Positions 25,221 through 33,466 of a DNA stretch of 39,073 nt are shown here, piece after piece; within the stretch, counting starts at the first letter, position 1; every line of letters begins with the position of its first letter. A model generated the notes under the pieces. It did not search any database, was not told where the DNA came from, and saw only the letters and a program-made list of their open reading frames with translations. This stretch comes from an uncultured cyanobacterium. Its GTDB lineage: Bacteria > Cyanobacteriota > Cyanobacteriia > PCC-6307 > Cyanobiaceae. Where the stretch lies: the NCBI GenBank assembly GCA_903856805.1, contig CAIOCZ010000002.1:1-39073 (forward strand), given 5' to 3'. Both the position numbers and the translations under genes were made by a program.

Positions 25221-26876
25221 TCACCCCCGCAGGCGCTCGACCAGATGGGTGCCCACCCGCAGGGCATTGGCGATGGCGGTGAGGGAGGGGTTCACCGCGC
25301 CGATCGTCGGCATGAAGCTGGTATCGACTACATAGAGGTTGTCGAGTTCGTGGGCTTTGCAGTTGATGTCCAGCACCGAACTGACCGGGTCGGTGCCGAA
25401 TCGGCAGGTGCCGGCCTGGTGCCCCACGGCGGCGATGCCCATGCTGTTGGCGATGTAGATCTGGCGCTCTACCAGGTGGTTGCGTAAATAGAGGCGATCG
25501 AGCATGCCCTCCAAACGGCTCACCAGACGCTGGGAGGCGGTGAGGTTGTTGGGGGTGTAGCTGAGTTGGATCTGCCCGGAGCTGGTCACGGTCACCCGGT
25601 TGTCGTGATCGGGGAGATCTTCGCTGGAGATCCAGAAGTCGATCGCGTGTTCGGCGATCTTGTCCATGCTCCAGCCCGGCATCAGGAAGGTTTCCAGCGG
25701 GGCATAGCCCTTCATGATCGTGCCGCTGGTCTTACCCGTCATTTGGATGTTTCCCATCGGGTAGTCGAAGTCGGCATCTCCGAGGTACCAGTCGTTGACG
25801 CAGACCGTTTTCTGGAAGGTGGTGGGGTTCGGCTCGTGGGCCAGGGCCACCATCGCCTTGCTGTTGTGGAACATGTAATGGCGGCCCACCTGGTCGGAGC
25901 CGTTGGCCAGGCCGCGGGGATGGCTGTCGTTGGCTGACATCAGCAGCAATCGGGCGCTGTTGGCGGCGCCACAGCTCACTACCACCACATCCCCACTCAC
26001 CGTCAGCGGTTCGCCGTCGCGCTCCAGTTCCACTGCCTTCACCGTGCGGCCGGATTCATCGGTCACCAGGCGCTTCACCTGGGACCGGGTCAGCAGCGAC
26101 ACATTCGGCGCCGCCAGGGCCGGCCGCATGCCCAGCACCTCGGCGTCCGACTTGGCGTGCACCAGGCAGGGGAAGCCATCGCAGCGGTTGCACTTGCGGC
26201 AGCGGCTGAAGGCCATGTTGGCCTCGTCGAGCATCACGCCGCTGGGGGCGTGGAAGGGATGGAGCCCGGCGGAGCGCAGATCATCCACCAGCTTCTGCAT
26301 GCGCGGCTCATGGGCCACCGGCGGATGGGGATAGGGGCCGCTGCAGGGCGGCTCGGTGGGATCCTCACCGCGCTGGCCATGCACGTGATACATCTCCTCG
26401 GCTTTTTGATACCAAGGCTCGAAATCGCTGTAGCGCAGGGGCCAGGCCGGCGAGATGCCATCGAAGTGAGCCAGCTCCTCGAAGTCCTGCTGGCGCAGGC
26501 GGAAGTGGGCGGCGCCGTACATCTTGGTGGCGCCGCCGACGAAGTAATGGCTGCCGGGCTGGAAGGCCTTGCCGTGTTTGTCCAGCCAGGGATCCTTCGA
26601 GACGTAGCGGTTTTCTTGGAACACCGCTTCCGCATCCCAGTTCTGAGGTTCCTGGGGCAGCCAGTCGCCCCGCTCCAGCACCAGAACCTTCAGGCCTGTG
26701 GGCGCCAGGTGGCGGGCCAGGGTGCCACCGCCGGCGCCGCTGCCGATGATCACCACATCGAAGTGGGCTCCGTTCGCGACCTGCAGCTGGGCCGCTTCGG
26801 GCAAGGGTGAGCTGGAGAAGGCCGGACCACCGAGCGCGGCAATGACGGCAGCGGTGCTGGGGGATGGGGAACTCAT
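25221..26876 (-). CDS. GMC-family oxidoreductase 1 (catalytic residues intact, four-Cys cluster)
   Basis: 551 residues from ATG 26876. An unstructured head of about 40 residues precedes the FAD Rossmann motif VVIIGSGAGGG (45-51). The catalytic pair of the family is present: H486 in GHQAGTCRFG and N529 in GAVNPSLTAIANALR. A cluster of four cysteines, C226, C229, C232 and C237, sits just before an AKSDA segment. Related FAD sugar dehydrogenases carry an Fe-S cluster in a comparable place, so these cysteines may bind metal or an Fe-S cluster. The family oxidises alcohol groups of sugars, sugar acids, choline or sterols; the substrate here is unknown. No typical Sec or Tat signal is visible, so it is likely cytoplasmic or peripheral. 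It is the last of the eight-gene co-directional block, 72 bases after the glucosidase. Confidence 0.9.
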   Translation of the reverse strand: MSSPSPSTAAVIAALGGPAFSSSPLPEAAQLQVANGAHFDVVIIGSGAGGGTLARHLAPTGLKVLVLERGDWLPQEPQNWDAEAVFQENRYVSKDPWLDKHGKAFQPGSHYFVGGATKMYGAAHFRLRQQDFEELAHFDGISPAWPLRYSDFEPWYQKAEEMYHVHGQRGEDPTEPPCSGPYPHPPVAHEPRMQKLVDDLRSAGLHPFHAPSGVMLDEANMAFSRCRKCNRCDGFPCLVHAKSDAEVLGMRPALAAPNVSLLTRSQVKRLVTDESGRTVKAVELERDGEPLTVSGDVVVVSCGAANSARLLLMSANDSHPRGLANGSDQVGRHYMFHNSKAMVALAHEPNPTTFQKTVCVNDWYLGDADFDYPMGNIQMTGKTSGTIMKGYAPLETFLMPGWSMDKIAEHAIDFWISSEDLPDHDNRVTVTSSGQIQLSYTPNNLTASQRLVSRLEGMLDRLYLRNHLVERQIYIANSMGIAAVGHQAGTCRFGTDPVSSVLDINCKAHELDNLYVVDTSFMPTIGAVNPSLTAIANALRVGTHLVERLRG

Positions 26877-26948
26877 GGAAAAAGTGGGATGATGGGAGGA
26901 GCTGGGCGGAAAGGGCTTATGGATCGCTGGGCTCAAATCTGGCTGGCT

Positions 26949-29672
26949 TTAGCCATCGGGGTAGCGGGAGAGTTGGTTGATCATCTTGCAAACCAACACG
27001 CTCCATCCGGTCTGGTGGGAGGCCCCGATACCGCTGCCATTGTCACCGTGAAAGTATTCGTAGAACAGGATTAGATCGCGCCAGTGGGGATCGTTCTGGA
27101 ACGTCTCCACCGCACCGTTGAAGGGGCGGTGGCCCTGGTCATCGCGGCGGAAGATCGCCACTAGCCGTTTCTCCAGCTCTAAGGACACCTGCCAGAGATT
27201 GAGCCAGTTGCCGGAGCGGGTGGGGAACTCCACTTTAAAGCTGTCACCATAGAAATGGGCGAATTTCTGTAGGGATTCAATGAGTAGGAAGTTCATCGGC
27301 ATCCATACTGGACCACGCCAATTGGAGTTGCCGCCAAACATGGCCACTGGGCTATCGGCCGGGCTATAGGCGAGGGTCTGGGTCTGGCTGCCCTCGGTAT
27401 AGCTGTAGGGGTGCTTTTCATACACCTTGGAAAGCGAGCGGATGCCGTAGGGAGAGAGAAATTCCTCCTCGTCAAAGAGGCGTTCGCAGATCCGTCGTAA
27501 GTGCTCTTTGGGGACGAGGGTGAATAGCACGCGGTCGTTGTTCCAGATTCCAAGGTTGTTCACAATCCAGGAGGGGGTTGTGCGCTCGTGGGTGAACCAG
27601 GCCAGGGAGTGGTTGACGTCAAGCATGGGTAGGCGTTGCACGGTGTCGATATCGAAGCTCTGCACCGCTAGCAGGGGCACCAATCCCGAGAGCGACCGAG
27701 TGCGTAGATAGTCGACACTTCCGTCGGGACGTTTGATCACGTCGTAGTAGAAGCCATCCTCTTCGTCCCAGTTGAGGTAGTCGCGACCGGAGGGGTTGTT
27801 GAGGCCGATCGCCAGCTGCACAAAGTCCACCACAAAACGCTCGCAGATGTCGGCGTATTCCGGCTCTTCACGGCTCAGTTCGACGGAGATCTGCAGCAGG
27901 TTGAGGCTGAGGGAGGCCATCCAGGCCGTGCCATCGCATTGCTCGATGATGCTGCCGTCAGCGAGGGGGAAGCGCCGATCAAAGACAGCGATGTTGTCCA
28001 GGCCTAGGAAACCACCCTGAAAGATGTTGTCGCCAGAGCGGTCGTTGCGGTTCGCCCACCAGCCGTATTCCAGGATCAGCTTGCGTAGGGCTGCCCGCAG
28101 GAAGGCCAGATCGGGGGCGTCGTTGTATTTGCGATCAATTTGGTAGATGCGCATCGCCGCCCAGGCACCAATCGGTGGATTGGGATCGGAGAGGGCCCAC
28201 TCGTAGGCCGGGGTCTGGGCGTTGGGGGCGGTGTAGTGGGGTTTGCGAAGCAGCATGCACTGCTTCTTGGCGGTGGCCGGATCGATGACGGCGAACGCCA
28301 CGGAGTGGAACATCAGATCCCACTGGCAGAAGTAGGGGTACTCCCAGCAGTCCGGCATCGAGATCACGTCGTGGGCGTGAAGGCGTTTCCAAATAGCGTT
28401 CTGGGTGTTGAGGCGTTCGGCGGGGGGAGGTGTGCCGGTGGGGTCACCCTCCAGCCAGCGCATCACGCTCCATCCGTAGTATTTTTTGCACCACAGCAGG
28501 CCAGCGCTGCCGGCTAGGAGGATGCGGCGGTCGTCATCGCTCAACCCATGCAGTCGATGGGCGTAGTAGTCCAGCCATTCACGCTCGCGGTCGGCGAAGA
28601 TCGTCGCGAACTCGTCAGAGAAGGGGGGGGTGGCGACCGCTGACGTGCCATCGACGCGGCGCAGGCGCAGCTCCACCACCCATTCTTCGCCGGCGGCCAA
28701 GGTGCGCTGCACCAGCCTGGCTGTTTTGCTCCCACGCAGGGCTGGATTCACCGCCCCGGCCTCGCCGTTAATCACGTGGCGATGGAAGCCATCCTTCTGG
28801 AAGGGGGTGGGGTTGGGCTGGCCCCAGAGTCGCTCGCTGTTGGTTTCGTTGTCGGTGAAGATCCAGGTTCCAGGCGCCTGGCAGTCGAGTTGATAAATCC
28901 CTAGATGGGGCAGGGAATCGGTGACGACGGCGCTGCTGCTGGGATCATTGTTCGCTGCGGCGTCTAGGGTGATCTGGTGCTCGATTTCGTCGGGATAGCC
29001 CCAGCGCCAGGTGTTGCGAAGCCACAGGCTGGGCAGCAGGGTGAGGGGTGCCGCTTCGGGGCCGCGGTTGGTGGCTTTGATTCTGATCAGTAGATCCTCC
29101 GCCCCCGCCTTGGCGTACTCGATGACGATCTCGAAGTAGCGGTTCTCGTTGAAAATACCTGTGTCAATCAGTTCGTATTCGGGCTGATCGCGTCCGCGAC
29201 GGCCGTTCTCCTCGATCAGTTTCTCGTAGGGGAAAACGCGTTGCGGATACTTGTAGAGCCCCCGCATAAAGCTGTGGGTGGGGGTGTTGGCCAGATGGAA
29301 GAAGTAGTCCTTGATGTCTTCTCCGTGGTTGCCCTCAGGGTTGCCGAGCCCAAAGGGGCGCTCCTTGAGGATCGGGTCGGCACCATTCCAGAGAGCCACC
29401 GAAAAGCACAGGCGGCACTGTTCGTCGCAGAGGCCCAGCAGTCCGTCCTCCCCCCAGCGGTAGACGCGGGAGCGGGCATGGTCGTGGGGGAAGGAGGTCC
29501 AGGCGTCGCCATCGGCGGAGTAGTCCTCGCGCACGGTTCCCCACTGGCGCTCGCTCAGGTAGCTACCCCAAAGGCTCCAAGGCGCGACGTCGTGGTCGCG
29601 CTCGGCGATGCGCCGGGTTTCGGAGGGGCTGATGGCGTCGATCTCGTCGCCGTAGGAGGATGGGGATGTCAT
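26949..29672 (-). CDS. GH63-like (alpha/alpha)6-barrel glucosidase
   Basis: 907 residues. The N-terminal half is a beta-rich domain with WSLWGSYLSERQWGTVREDYS at the start. The catalytic (alpha/alpha)6 barrel follows from about residue 370. Likely catalytic residues by analogy with GH63 are acid D452 (CQWDLMF) and base E872 (FYEYFHGDNGSGIGASH). The NWRGPVWMPMNFL motif is also typical of the barrel. Bacterial members hydrolyse alpha-glucosides, or glucosyl- and mannosyl-glycerate, a compatible-solute group; the substrate here cannot be told. No signal peptide is visible, so it is probably cytoplasmic. The ATG overlaps the GMC2 stop by four bases, so it is translated with the oxidoreductase. 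Length is near that of other bacterial members (about 880-900, from memory). Confidence 0.9.
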   Translation of the reverse strand: MTSPSSYGDEIDAISPSETRRIAERDHDVAPWSLWGSYLSERQWGTVREDYSADGDAWTSFPHDHARSRVYRWGEDGLLGLCDEQCRLCFSVALWNGADPILKERPFGLGNPEGNHGEDIKDYFFHLANTPTHSFMRGLYKYPQRVFPYEKLIEENGRRGRDQPEYELIDTGIFNENRYFEIVIEYAKAGAEDLLIRIKATNRGPEAAPLTLLPSLWLRNTWRWGYPDEIEHQITLDAAANNDPSSSAVVTDSLPHLGIYQLDCQAPGTWIFTDNETNSERLWGQPNPTPFQKDGFHRHVINGEAGAVNPALRGSKTARLVQRTLAAGEEWVVELRLRRVDGTSAVATPPFSDEFATIFADREREWLDYYAHRLHGLSDDDRRILLAGSAGLLWCKKYYGWSVMRWLEGDPTGTPPPAERLNTQNAIWKRLHAHDVISMPDCWEYPYFCQWDLMFHSVAFAVIDPATAKKQCMLLRKPHYTAPNAQTPAYEWALSDPNPPIGAWAAMRIYQIDRKYNDAPDLAFLRAALRKLILEYGWWANRNDRSGDNIFQGGFLGLDNIAVFDRRFPLADGSIIEQCDGTAWMASLSLNLLQISVELSREEPEYADICERFVVDFVQLAIGLNNPSGRDYLNWDEEDGFYYDVIKRPDGSVDYLRTRSLSGLVPLLAVQSFDIDTVQRLPMLDVNHSLAWFTHERTTPSWIVNNLGIWNNDRVLFTLVPKEHLRRICERLFDEEEFLSPYGIRSLSKVYEKHPYSYTEGSQTQTLAYSPADSPVAMFGGNSNWRGPVWMPMNFLLIESLQKFAHFYGDSFKVEFPTRSGNWLNLWQVSLELEKRLVAIFRRDDQGHRPFNGAVETFQNDPHWRDLILFYEYFHGDNGSGIGASHQTGWSVLVCKMINQLSRYPDG

Positions 29673-31183
29673 AGAGATGCCTTCATTGCTTCGGCGATCC
29701 GGAGGGCATTGGCAATCACCGTGAGGCCGATGCCCACCGATGGGCAGGAGGGCAACACGCTGGCATCGACGATCCAGAGGTTGTGCACCTCATGGCTGCG
29801 GCCCTCCAGGTTCACCACCGAGGTGGCTGGATCTGATCCCATGCGACAGGTGCCGCAGGCGCCGCCAATCACCGGCAGTGGGGCCTCGCCGCGGGGATGG
29901 ACGGGGGCCGCCTTGGTCACCAGAGTGAGGGGATCGGATTCCACGGCCTTGAGGCAGTCGATCCAGCGGTAAACGAGGCGGTCGTGGGCTTCGCGGTTAT
30001 TGGGGGTGTAGTTGATCTGCAGCTGGCTGCCGCGTAGCAACACTCGGTTGTGGGGATCGGGCCGCACGGCGCTCATCGCCCACCAGGTGATCGAGCGGGA
30101 GGCGAGCTGGTCGATGCCGAAATCGGGCAGCAGCTTGGTCACCAGGGAAAGTACCGGTGGCGATTCGGCAAACAGGGCATCCTGTAGAACGCCGCCGCCG
30201 CTGTGGATCGAGCCAAGCGGGAAGTCGACGTTCTTGTCACCCCAGTAGAAGTCGGTGATGCCGTGACCGCGGGCATAGCGACCTGAATTGGGGGCTGTTG
30301 CCAACTGCAGGATCGTGGTGAGCTGGGGCTTCATCAGGTTGCGGCCCACCTGGTCGGAACCATTGGCCAGGCCCCGGACGTGGTGGTCGGTGGCCGAGCG
30401 CAGCAGGATCTCCGGGGTGCCAATCGCTCCGGCGGCCATCACCACCTGATGGCCGCGGAAGAGCCAATGCTGGCCTGCGATGTCGACTTCGACGCCGCGC
30501 ACTTCCTGGCCGGAGGGGTTGACGTGGAGCTGCACGACTCGGGCGTGCTCCTTCACCGTCACGTTGGAGCAGGTGCGGACAGGATCGACGCCGAACAATT
30601 CGGCATCGCCGGTGGGATCGACGGCCGAATCGGACCAGCTCAGGGGGAGGTCGTAGGGATGGAGGCCCTGGCGCTCAAGAGCGCTGCGCAGTTCCACAAG
30701 GAAGGGCTCGAGCGGCCGCGGGGCGGCGGGATAGGGGCCCGTGCGGGCAGGGGCGGTGGGATCGGCCCCCGCCACACCGTGGACGCGATAGATCTCCTCA
30801 CCGCGTTCATACCAGGGTTCCAGATCGGCATAGCGGAGCTCCCAGTCTGGGGAGGGGCCTTCCTGCAGCTTGACGCCGCTGAATTCCTGTTCTCGCATGC
30901 GTTCGAGAACGCCGCCCCAGATCTTGGTGTTGCCACCGATGGCGTGAACCATCTGGGGGGAGAAAGGATCACCGTCGGTGCCGAACCATTTCTCCTCGGG
31001 GTGGTAGCGATCCTTGCGGAACAGATCCGCCTCCGAAAGGTTCTGATCCTCCAGGGGCATAACGCCCCCGCGTTCGAGTAGCAGCACTGAATGTCCGGCC
31101 GCCGATAGCGCACCCAGAAGGGTGCCGCCGCCGGCACCACTGCCGATCAGGATTACGTCGTAGTGGTTGTCATCGATGATCAT
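29669..31183 (-). CDS. GMC-family oxidoreductase 2, catalytic His and Asn replaced by Gly
   Basis: 504 residues. The FAD motif VILIGSGAGGGTL is at the N-terminus (about 10-23). The protein aligns with GMC1 throughout, including the shared RGLANGSDQVGR segment. At the position of the catalytic His it has GGACGTCRMG (Gly441), and at the catalytic Asn position SVGIGLT (Gly484). The four-Cys cluster of GMC1 is absent. The frame is intact and the flavin site kept, so this does not look like a decaying gene; it may oxidise by a different route, or serve as a non-catalytic partner of GMC1. The start lies three bases after the ctaE stop, and its stop overlaps the glucosidase start, so it links the oxidase to the sugar enzymes. 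Confidence 0.9.
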   Translation of the reverse strand: MIIDDNHYDVILIGSGAGGGTLLGALSAAGHSVLLLERGGVMPLEDQNLSEADLFRKDRYHPEEKWFGTDGDPFSPQMVHAIGGNTKIWGGVLERMREQEFSGVKLQEGPSPDWELRYADLEPWYERGEEIYRVHGVAGADPTAPARTGPYPAAPRPLEPFLVELRSALERQGLHPYDLPLSWSDSAVDPTGDAELFGVDPVRTCSNVTVKEHARVVQLHVNPSGQEVRGVEVDIAGQHWLFRGHQVVMAAGAIGTPEILLRSATDHHVRGLANGSDQVGRNLMKPQLTTILQLATAPNSGRYARGHGITDFYWGDKNVDFPLGSIHSGGGVLQDALFAESPPVLSLVTKLLPDFGIDQLASRSITWWAMSAVRPDPHNRVLLRGSQLQINYTPNNREAHDRLVYRWIDCLKAVESDPLTLVTKAAPVHPRGEAPLPVIGGACGTCRMGSDPATSVVNLEGRSHEVHNLWIVDASVLPSCPSVGIGLTVIANALRIAEAMKASL

Positions 31184-31186
31184 GGT

Positions 31187-31789
31187 TCAGGCTCTCCAGA
31201 CATAAAGCAGCACGAATAAGATGATCCAGATCACATCCACGAAGTGCCAGAACAGGGAAGTAGCTTTAACTCCTTCTTCGCCGCCGTTGTAGTTGCCAGG
31301 GATGAAGGACTTGGCAAGCATCACTCCCATCAACAGGATGCCGGTGGCCACATGTAGGCCATGGAAGCCGGTGAGAAGATAGAAGGTGCCGCCAAATGTG
31401 CCGGAGGTGAAGCCGAACTTGAGTCCACTCCATTCCACGGCCTGGCCGTAGAGGAAATAGGCTCCCATGGCCATCGTTAGTAGCCAGAAGCCTCGGAACA
31501 GCCAGAGCTTCTCCTTGCCCTTGAAATGTTCCGCCACCACCATCGTCAGGGAGCTGGAGACCAGCACCACTGTGTTGATGAGCGGCATGCGCCATTCCAG
31601 GCCCTCTACTCCGGCGGGAAGCCAGTCGAGGGCGGAGAGGCGCAGGACGGCGTAGCCACTAAAGAACACTAGGAAGATGACACTCTCGGAGCAAAGATAA
31701 ATAATGAATCCGGTCAAGTTGTGGTTGGCATGCTGTCCATTGCCGTGGGGGACGGCTTGGTCGGAGGGGGGGAGAGGGGTGCTGGTCAT
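31187..31789 (-). CDS. ctaE: Heme-copper oxidase subunit III
   Basis: 200 residues, five predicted transmembrane helices, as for the short cyanobacterial subunit III. Landmarks are FIIYLCSESVIFLVFFSGYAVL, NTVVLVSSSLTM, YLLTGFHGLHVATGILLM and the end SLFWHFVDVIWIILFVLLYVW; the conserved E and H of helix regions are kept. Subunit III stabilises the oxidase core. The first 26 residues are polar and cytoplasmic. The ATG overlaps the subunit I stop by four bases, and GMC2 begins three bases downstream of this gene's stop. Confidence 0.94.
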   Translation of the reverse strand: MTSTPLPPSDQAVPHGNGQHANHNLTGFIIYLCSESVIFLVFFSGYAVLRLSALDWLPAGVEGLEWRMPLINTVVLVSSSLTMVVAEHFKGKEKLWLFRGFWLLTMAMGAYFLYGQAVEWSGLKFGFTSGTFGGTFYLLTGFHGLHVATGILLMGVMLAKSFIPGNYNGGEEGVKATSLFWHFVDVIWIILFVLLYVWRA

Positions 31790-33462
31790 CGGGTCGCCTC
31801 TTGAAGGGTGAGAGCTCGCTCGATTTCGGCTTGGTGTTCCACCAGGGGAGCACCGCTGCCGTAGCCGTAGGGGCGGCTGATTACGGTGGGGACATGGTCA
31901 CCAAAGTTGTCTTCTGCCGGCGGCGAGGGCAGCAACCATTCCAGACCGATGGCATTCCAGGGATTGTGGTTGGCGCGGGGGCCACGGGCCCACGAACTGA
32001 TCATGTTGAGCAGGAAAGGAATGATCGATACGCCCAGGAGAAAGGCGCCCAGGCTGGCCAACACATTCCAGAAGGCGAACTCAGGGTCGTAGGAGGAGAC
32101 CCGGCGCGGCATCCCCATCAGACCGAGAGGATGCATGGGCAGGAAGTTGAGATTGGCGCCGACAAAGGTGAGCAGAAAATGGAGCTTACCCAGTCCCTCG
32201 TAGGGCATGCGGCCGGTGAACTTGGGGAACCAGTGGTAAACGGCAGCAAAGATGCACATGACGGCCGCACCATAGATCACGTAATGGAAGTGACCGACGA
32301 CGAAATAGGTGTTGTTGACGTGAATATCGATAGGCACGGTGGCCAGCATGACGCCAGTAATCCCTGCAAATACGAAGTTAACCAAACCGCCCAGGCAAAA
32401 CAACATGGGCGTCGTCAGTTGGAGTTTGCCACGCCAGATGGTGCCCAACCAGGCGAACACCTTGACCCCCGTCGGTACCGCAATCAACATTGTGTTGAAC
32501 ATGAATAGGTTGCGCATCCATTCGGGTACTCCGCTGGGGAAAAAGTGGTGCACCCAAACGATCAAGCCCAAGCCAACGATGATGAACGAAGCCACGGACA
32601 CATAGACGTATCCAAACAAAGGCTTGCGCGAATAAACGGGAAATAATTCAGAAAAGATGCCGAATGCCGGCAGGATGATCACGTAGACGGCTGGGTGGGA
32701 ATAGAACCAGAAGAAGTGCTGGTAGAGCACTGGGTCACCACCGCCTTCAGGCCTGTAAAATGAGGTGCCAGCCGTTAGGTCCATCAACAGCATGATGGCC
32801 CCGCCAGTAAGGGCGGGCAAGCCAATTAACTGCAGGCTCTGGGCGGCAAGGGCGGTCCAGCAAAACACTGGCATGCGAAATAGGCCCATGCCCGGGGCTC
32901 GCATGCGCAGGATGGTGGTGACGAAATTGACGGCCCCCATGATTGAGGACACGCCAGAAAGGGCCACGGCCACCAGCCACAGCCCTTGGCCACTGATCAG
33001 GTTGCCCAGGGGATTTTGGAGGCTCACCGGTGGATAGGCCCACCAGCCCGAGTAGGCAGGACCACCGGGAACGAAGAAGCTGGCAATCAGCAGGGTGCCG
33101 AAGATGGGGACCAGCCAGAAGGCCACCGCATTCAGCCGTGGAAAGGCCATGTCCGGGGCTCCGATCATGGTGGGAATCAGCAGATTATTGATTCCATTAA
33201 GTACCGGGAATATGAAAAGGAACAACATGATTGTTCCGTGCATCGTATAGAGACCGTTGTATACGGTGCGATCGACGAGATCGGAGGCTGGTGTGATCAG
33301 TTCTCCCCGGATGATCATGGCAAGGAAGCCACCGATCAGAAAATAGAAAAAGGCCAATACGATGTATTGGATACCAATCACTTTGGCGTCGGTGTTGAAG
33401 CTGAAATAGCGGGTCCAGCTCTGGTTTTCTTCTGTGCTGGGCAGGGGGATCGTGCTGGTCAT
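31786..33462 (-). CDS. ctaD: Heme-copper oxidase subunit I (A-type, YSHP variant)
   Basis: 558 residues from ATG 33462, four bases after the ctaC stop; the open frame extends upstream but overlaps ctaC. Twelve transmembrane helices are expected. Metal ligands are visible: H75 (MHGT) and H393 for the low-spin heme, H391 for the high-spin heme, H256, H305 and H306 for CuB, and Y260, the tyrosine that cross-links to H256. The helix VI motif is YSHPAVY instead of the GHPE of classic A1 oxidases, as in A2-type enzymes. It reduces oxygen to water in the cytoplasmic or thylakoid membrane. In cyanobacteria the oxidase set is Cox, ARTO and Cyd; the CuA-less partner here points to the ARTO type. Confidence 0.95.
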   Translation of the reverse strand: MTSTIPLPSTEENQSWTRYFSFNTDAKVIGIQYIVLAFFYFLIGGFLAMIIRGELITPASDLVDRTVYNGLYTMHGTIMLFLFIFPVLNGINNLLIPTMIGAPDMAFPRLNAVAFWLVPIFGTLLIASFFVPGGPAYSGWWAYPPVSLQNPLGNLISGQGLWLVAVALSGVSSIMGAVNFVTTILRMRAPGMGLFRMPVFCWTALAAQSLQLIGLPALTGGAIMLLMDLTAGTSFYRPEGGGDPVLYQHFFWFYSHPAVYVIILPAFGIFSELFPVYSRKPLFGYVYVSVASFIIVGLGLIVWVHHFFPSGVPEWMRNLFMFNTMLIAVPTGVKVFAWLGTIWRGKLQLTTPMLFCLGGLVNFVFAGITGVMLATVPIDIHVNNTYFVVGHFHYVIYGAAVMCIFAAVYHWFPKFTGRMPYEGLGKLHFLLTFVGANLNFLPMHPLGLMGMPRRVSSYDPEFAFWNVLASLGAFLLGVSIIPFLLNMISSWARGPRANHNPWNAIGLEWLLPSPPAEDNFGDHVPTVISRPYGYGSGAPLVEHQAEIERALTLQEATR

Positions 33463-33466
33463 GGCC

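Noticed and set aside
25221-26876. GMC1 as choline dehydrogenase (betA)
   Set aside because: It has the general GMC motifs only; there is no betaine aldehyde dehydrogenase or transporter nearby, and the Cys cluster is not a choline dehydrogenase feature I know.
29669-31183. GMC2 as a pseudogene
   Set aside because: The frame is intact for 504 residues, the FAD motif is kept and it is coupled to both neighbours; loss of two residues looks specific rather than decay.
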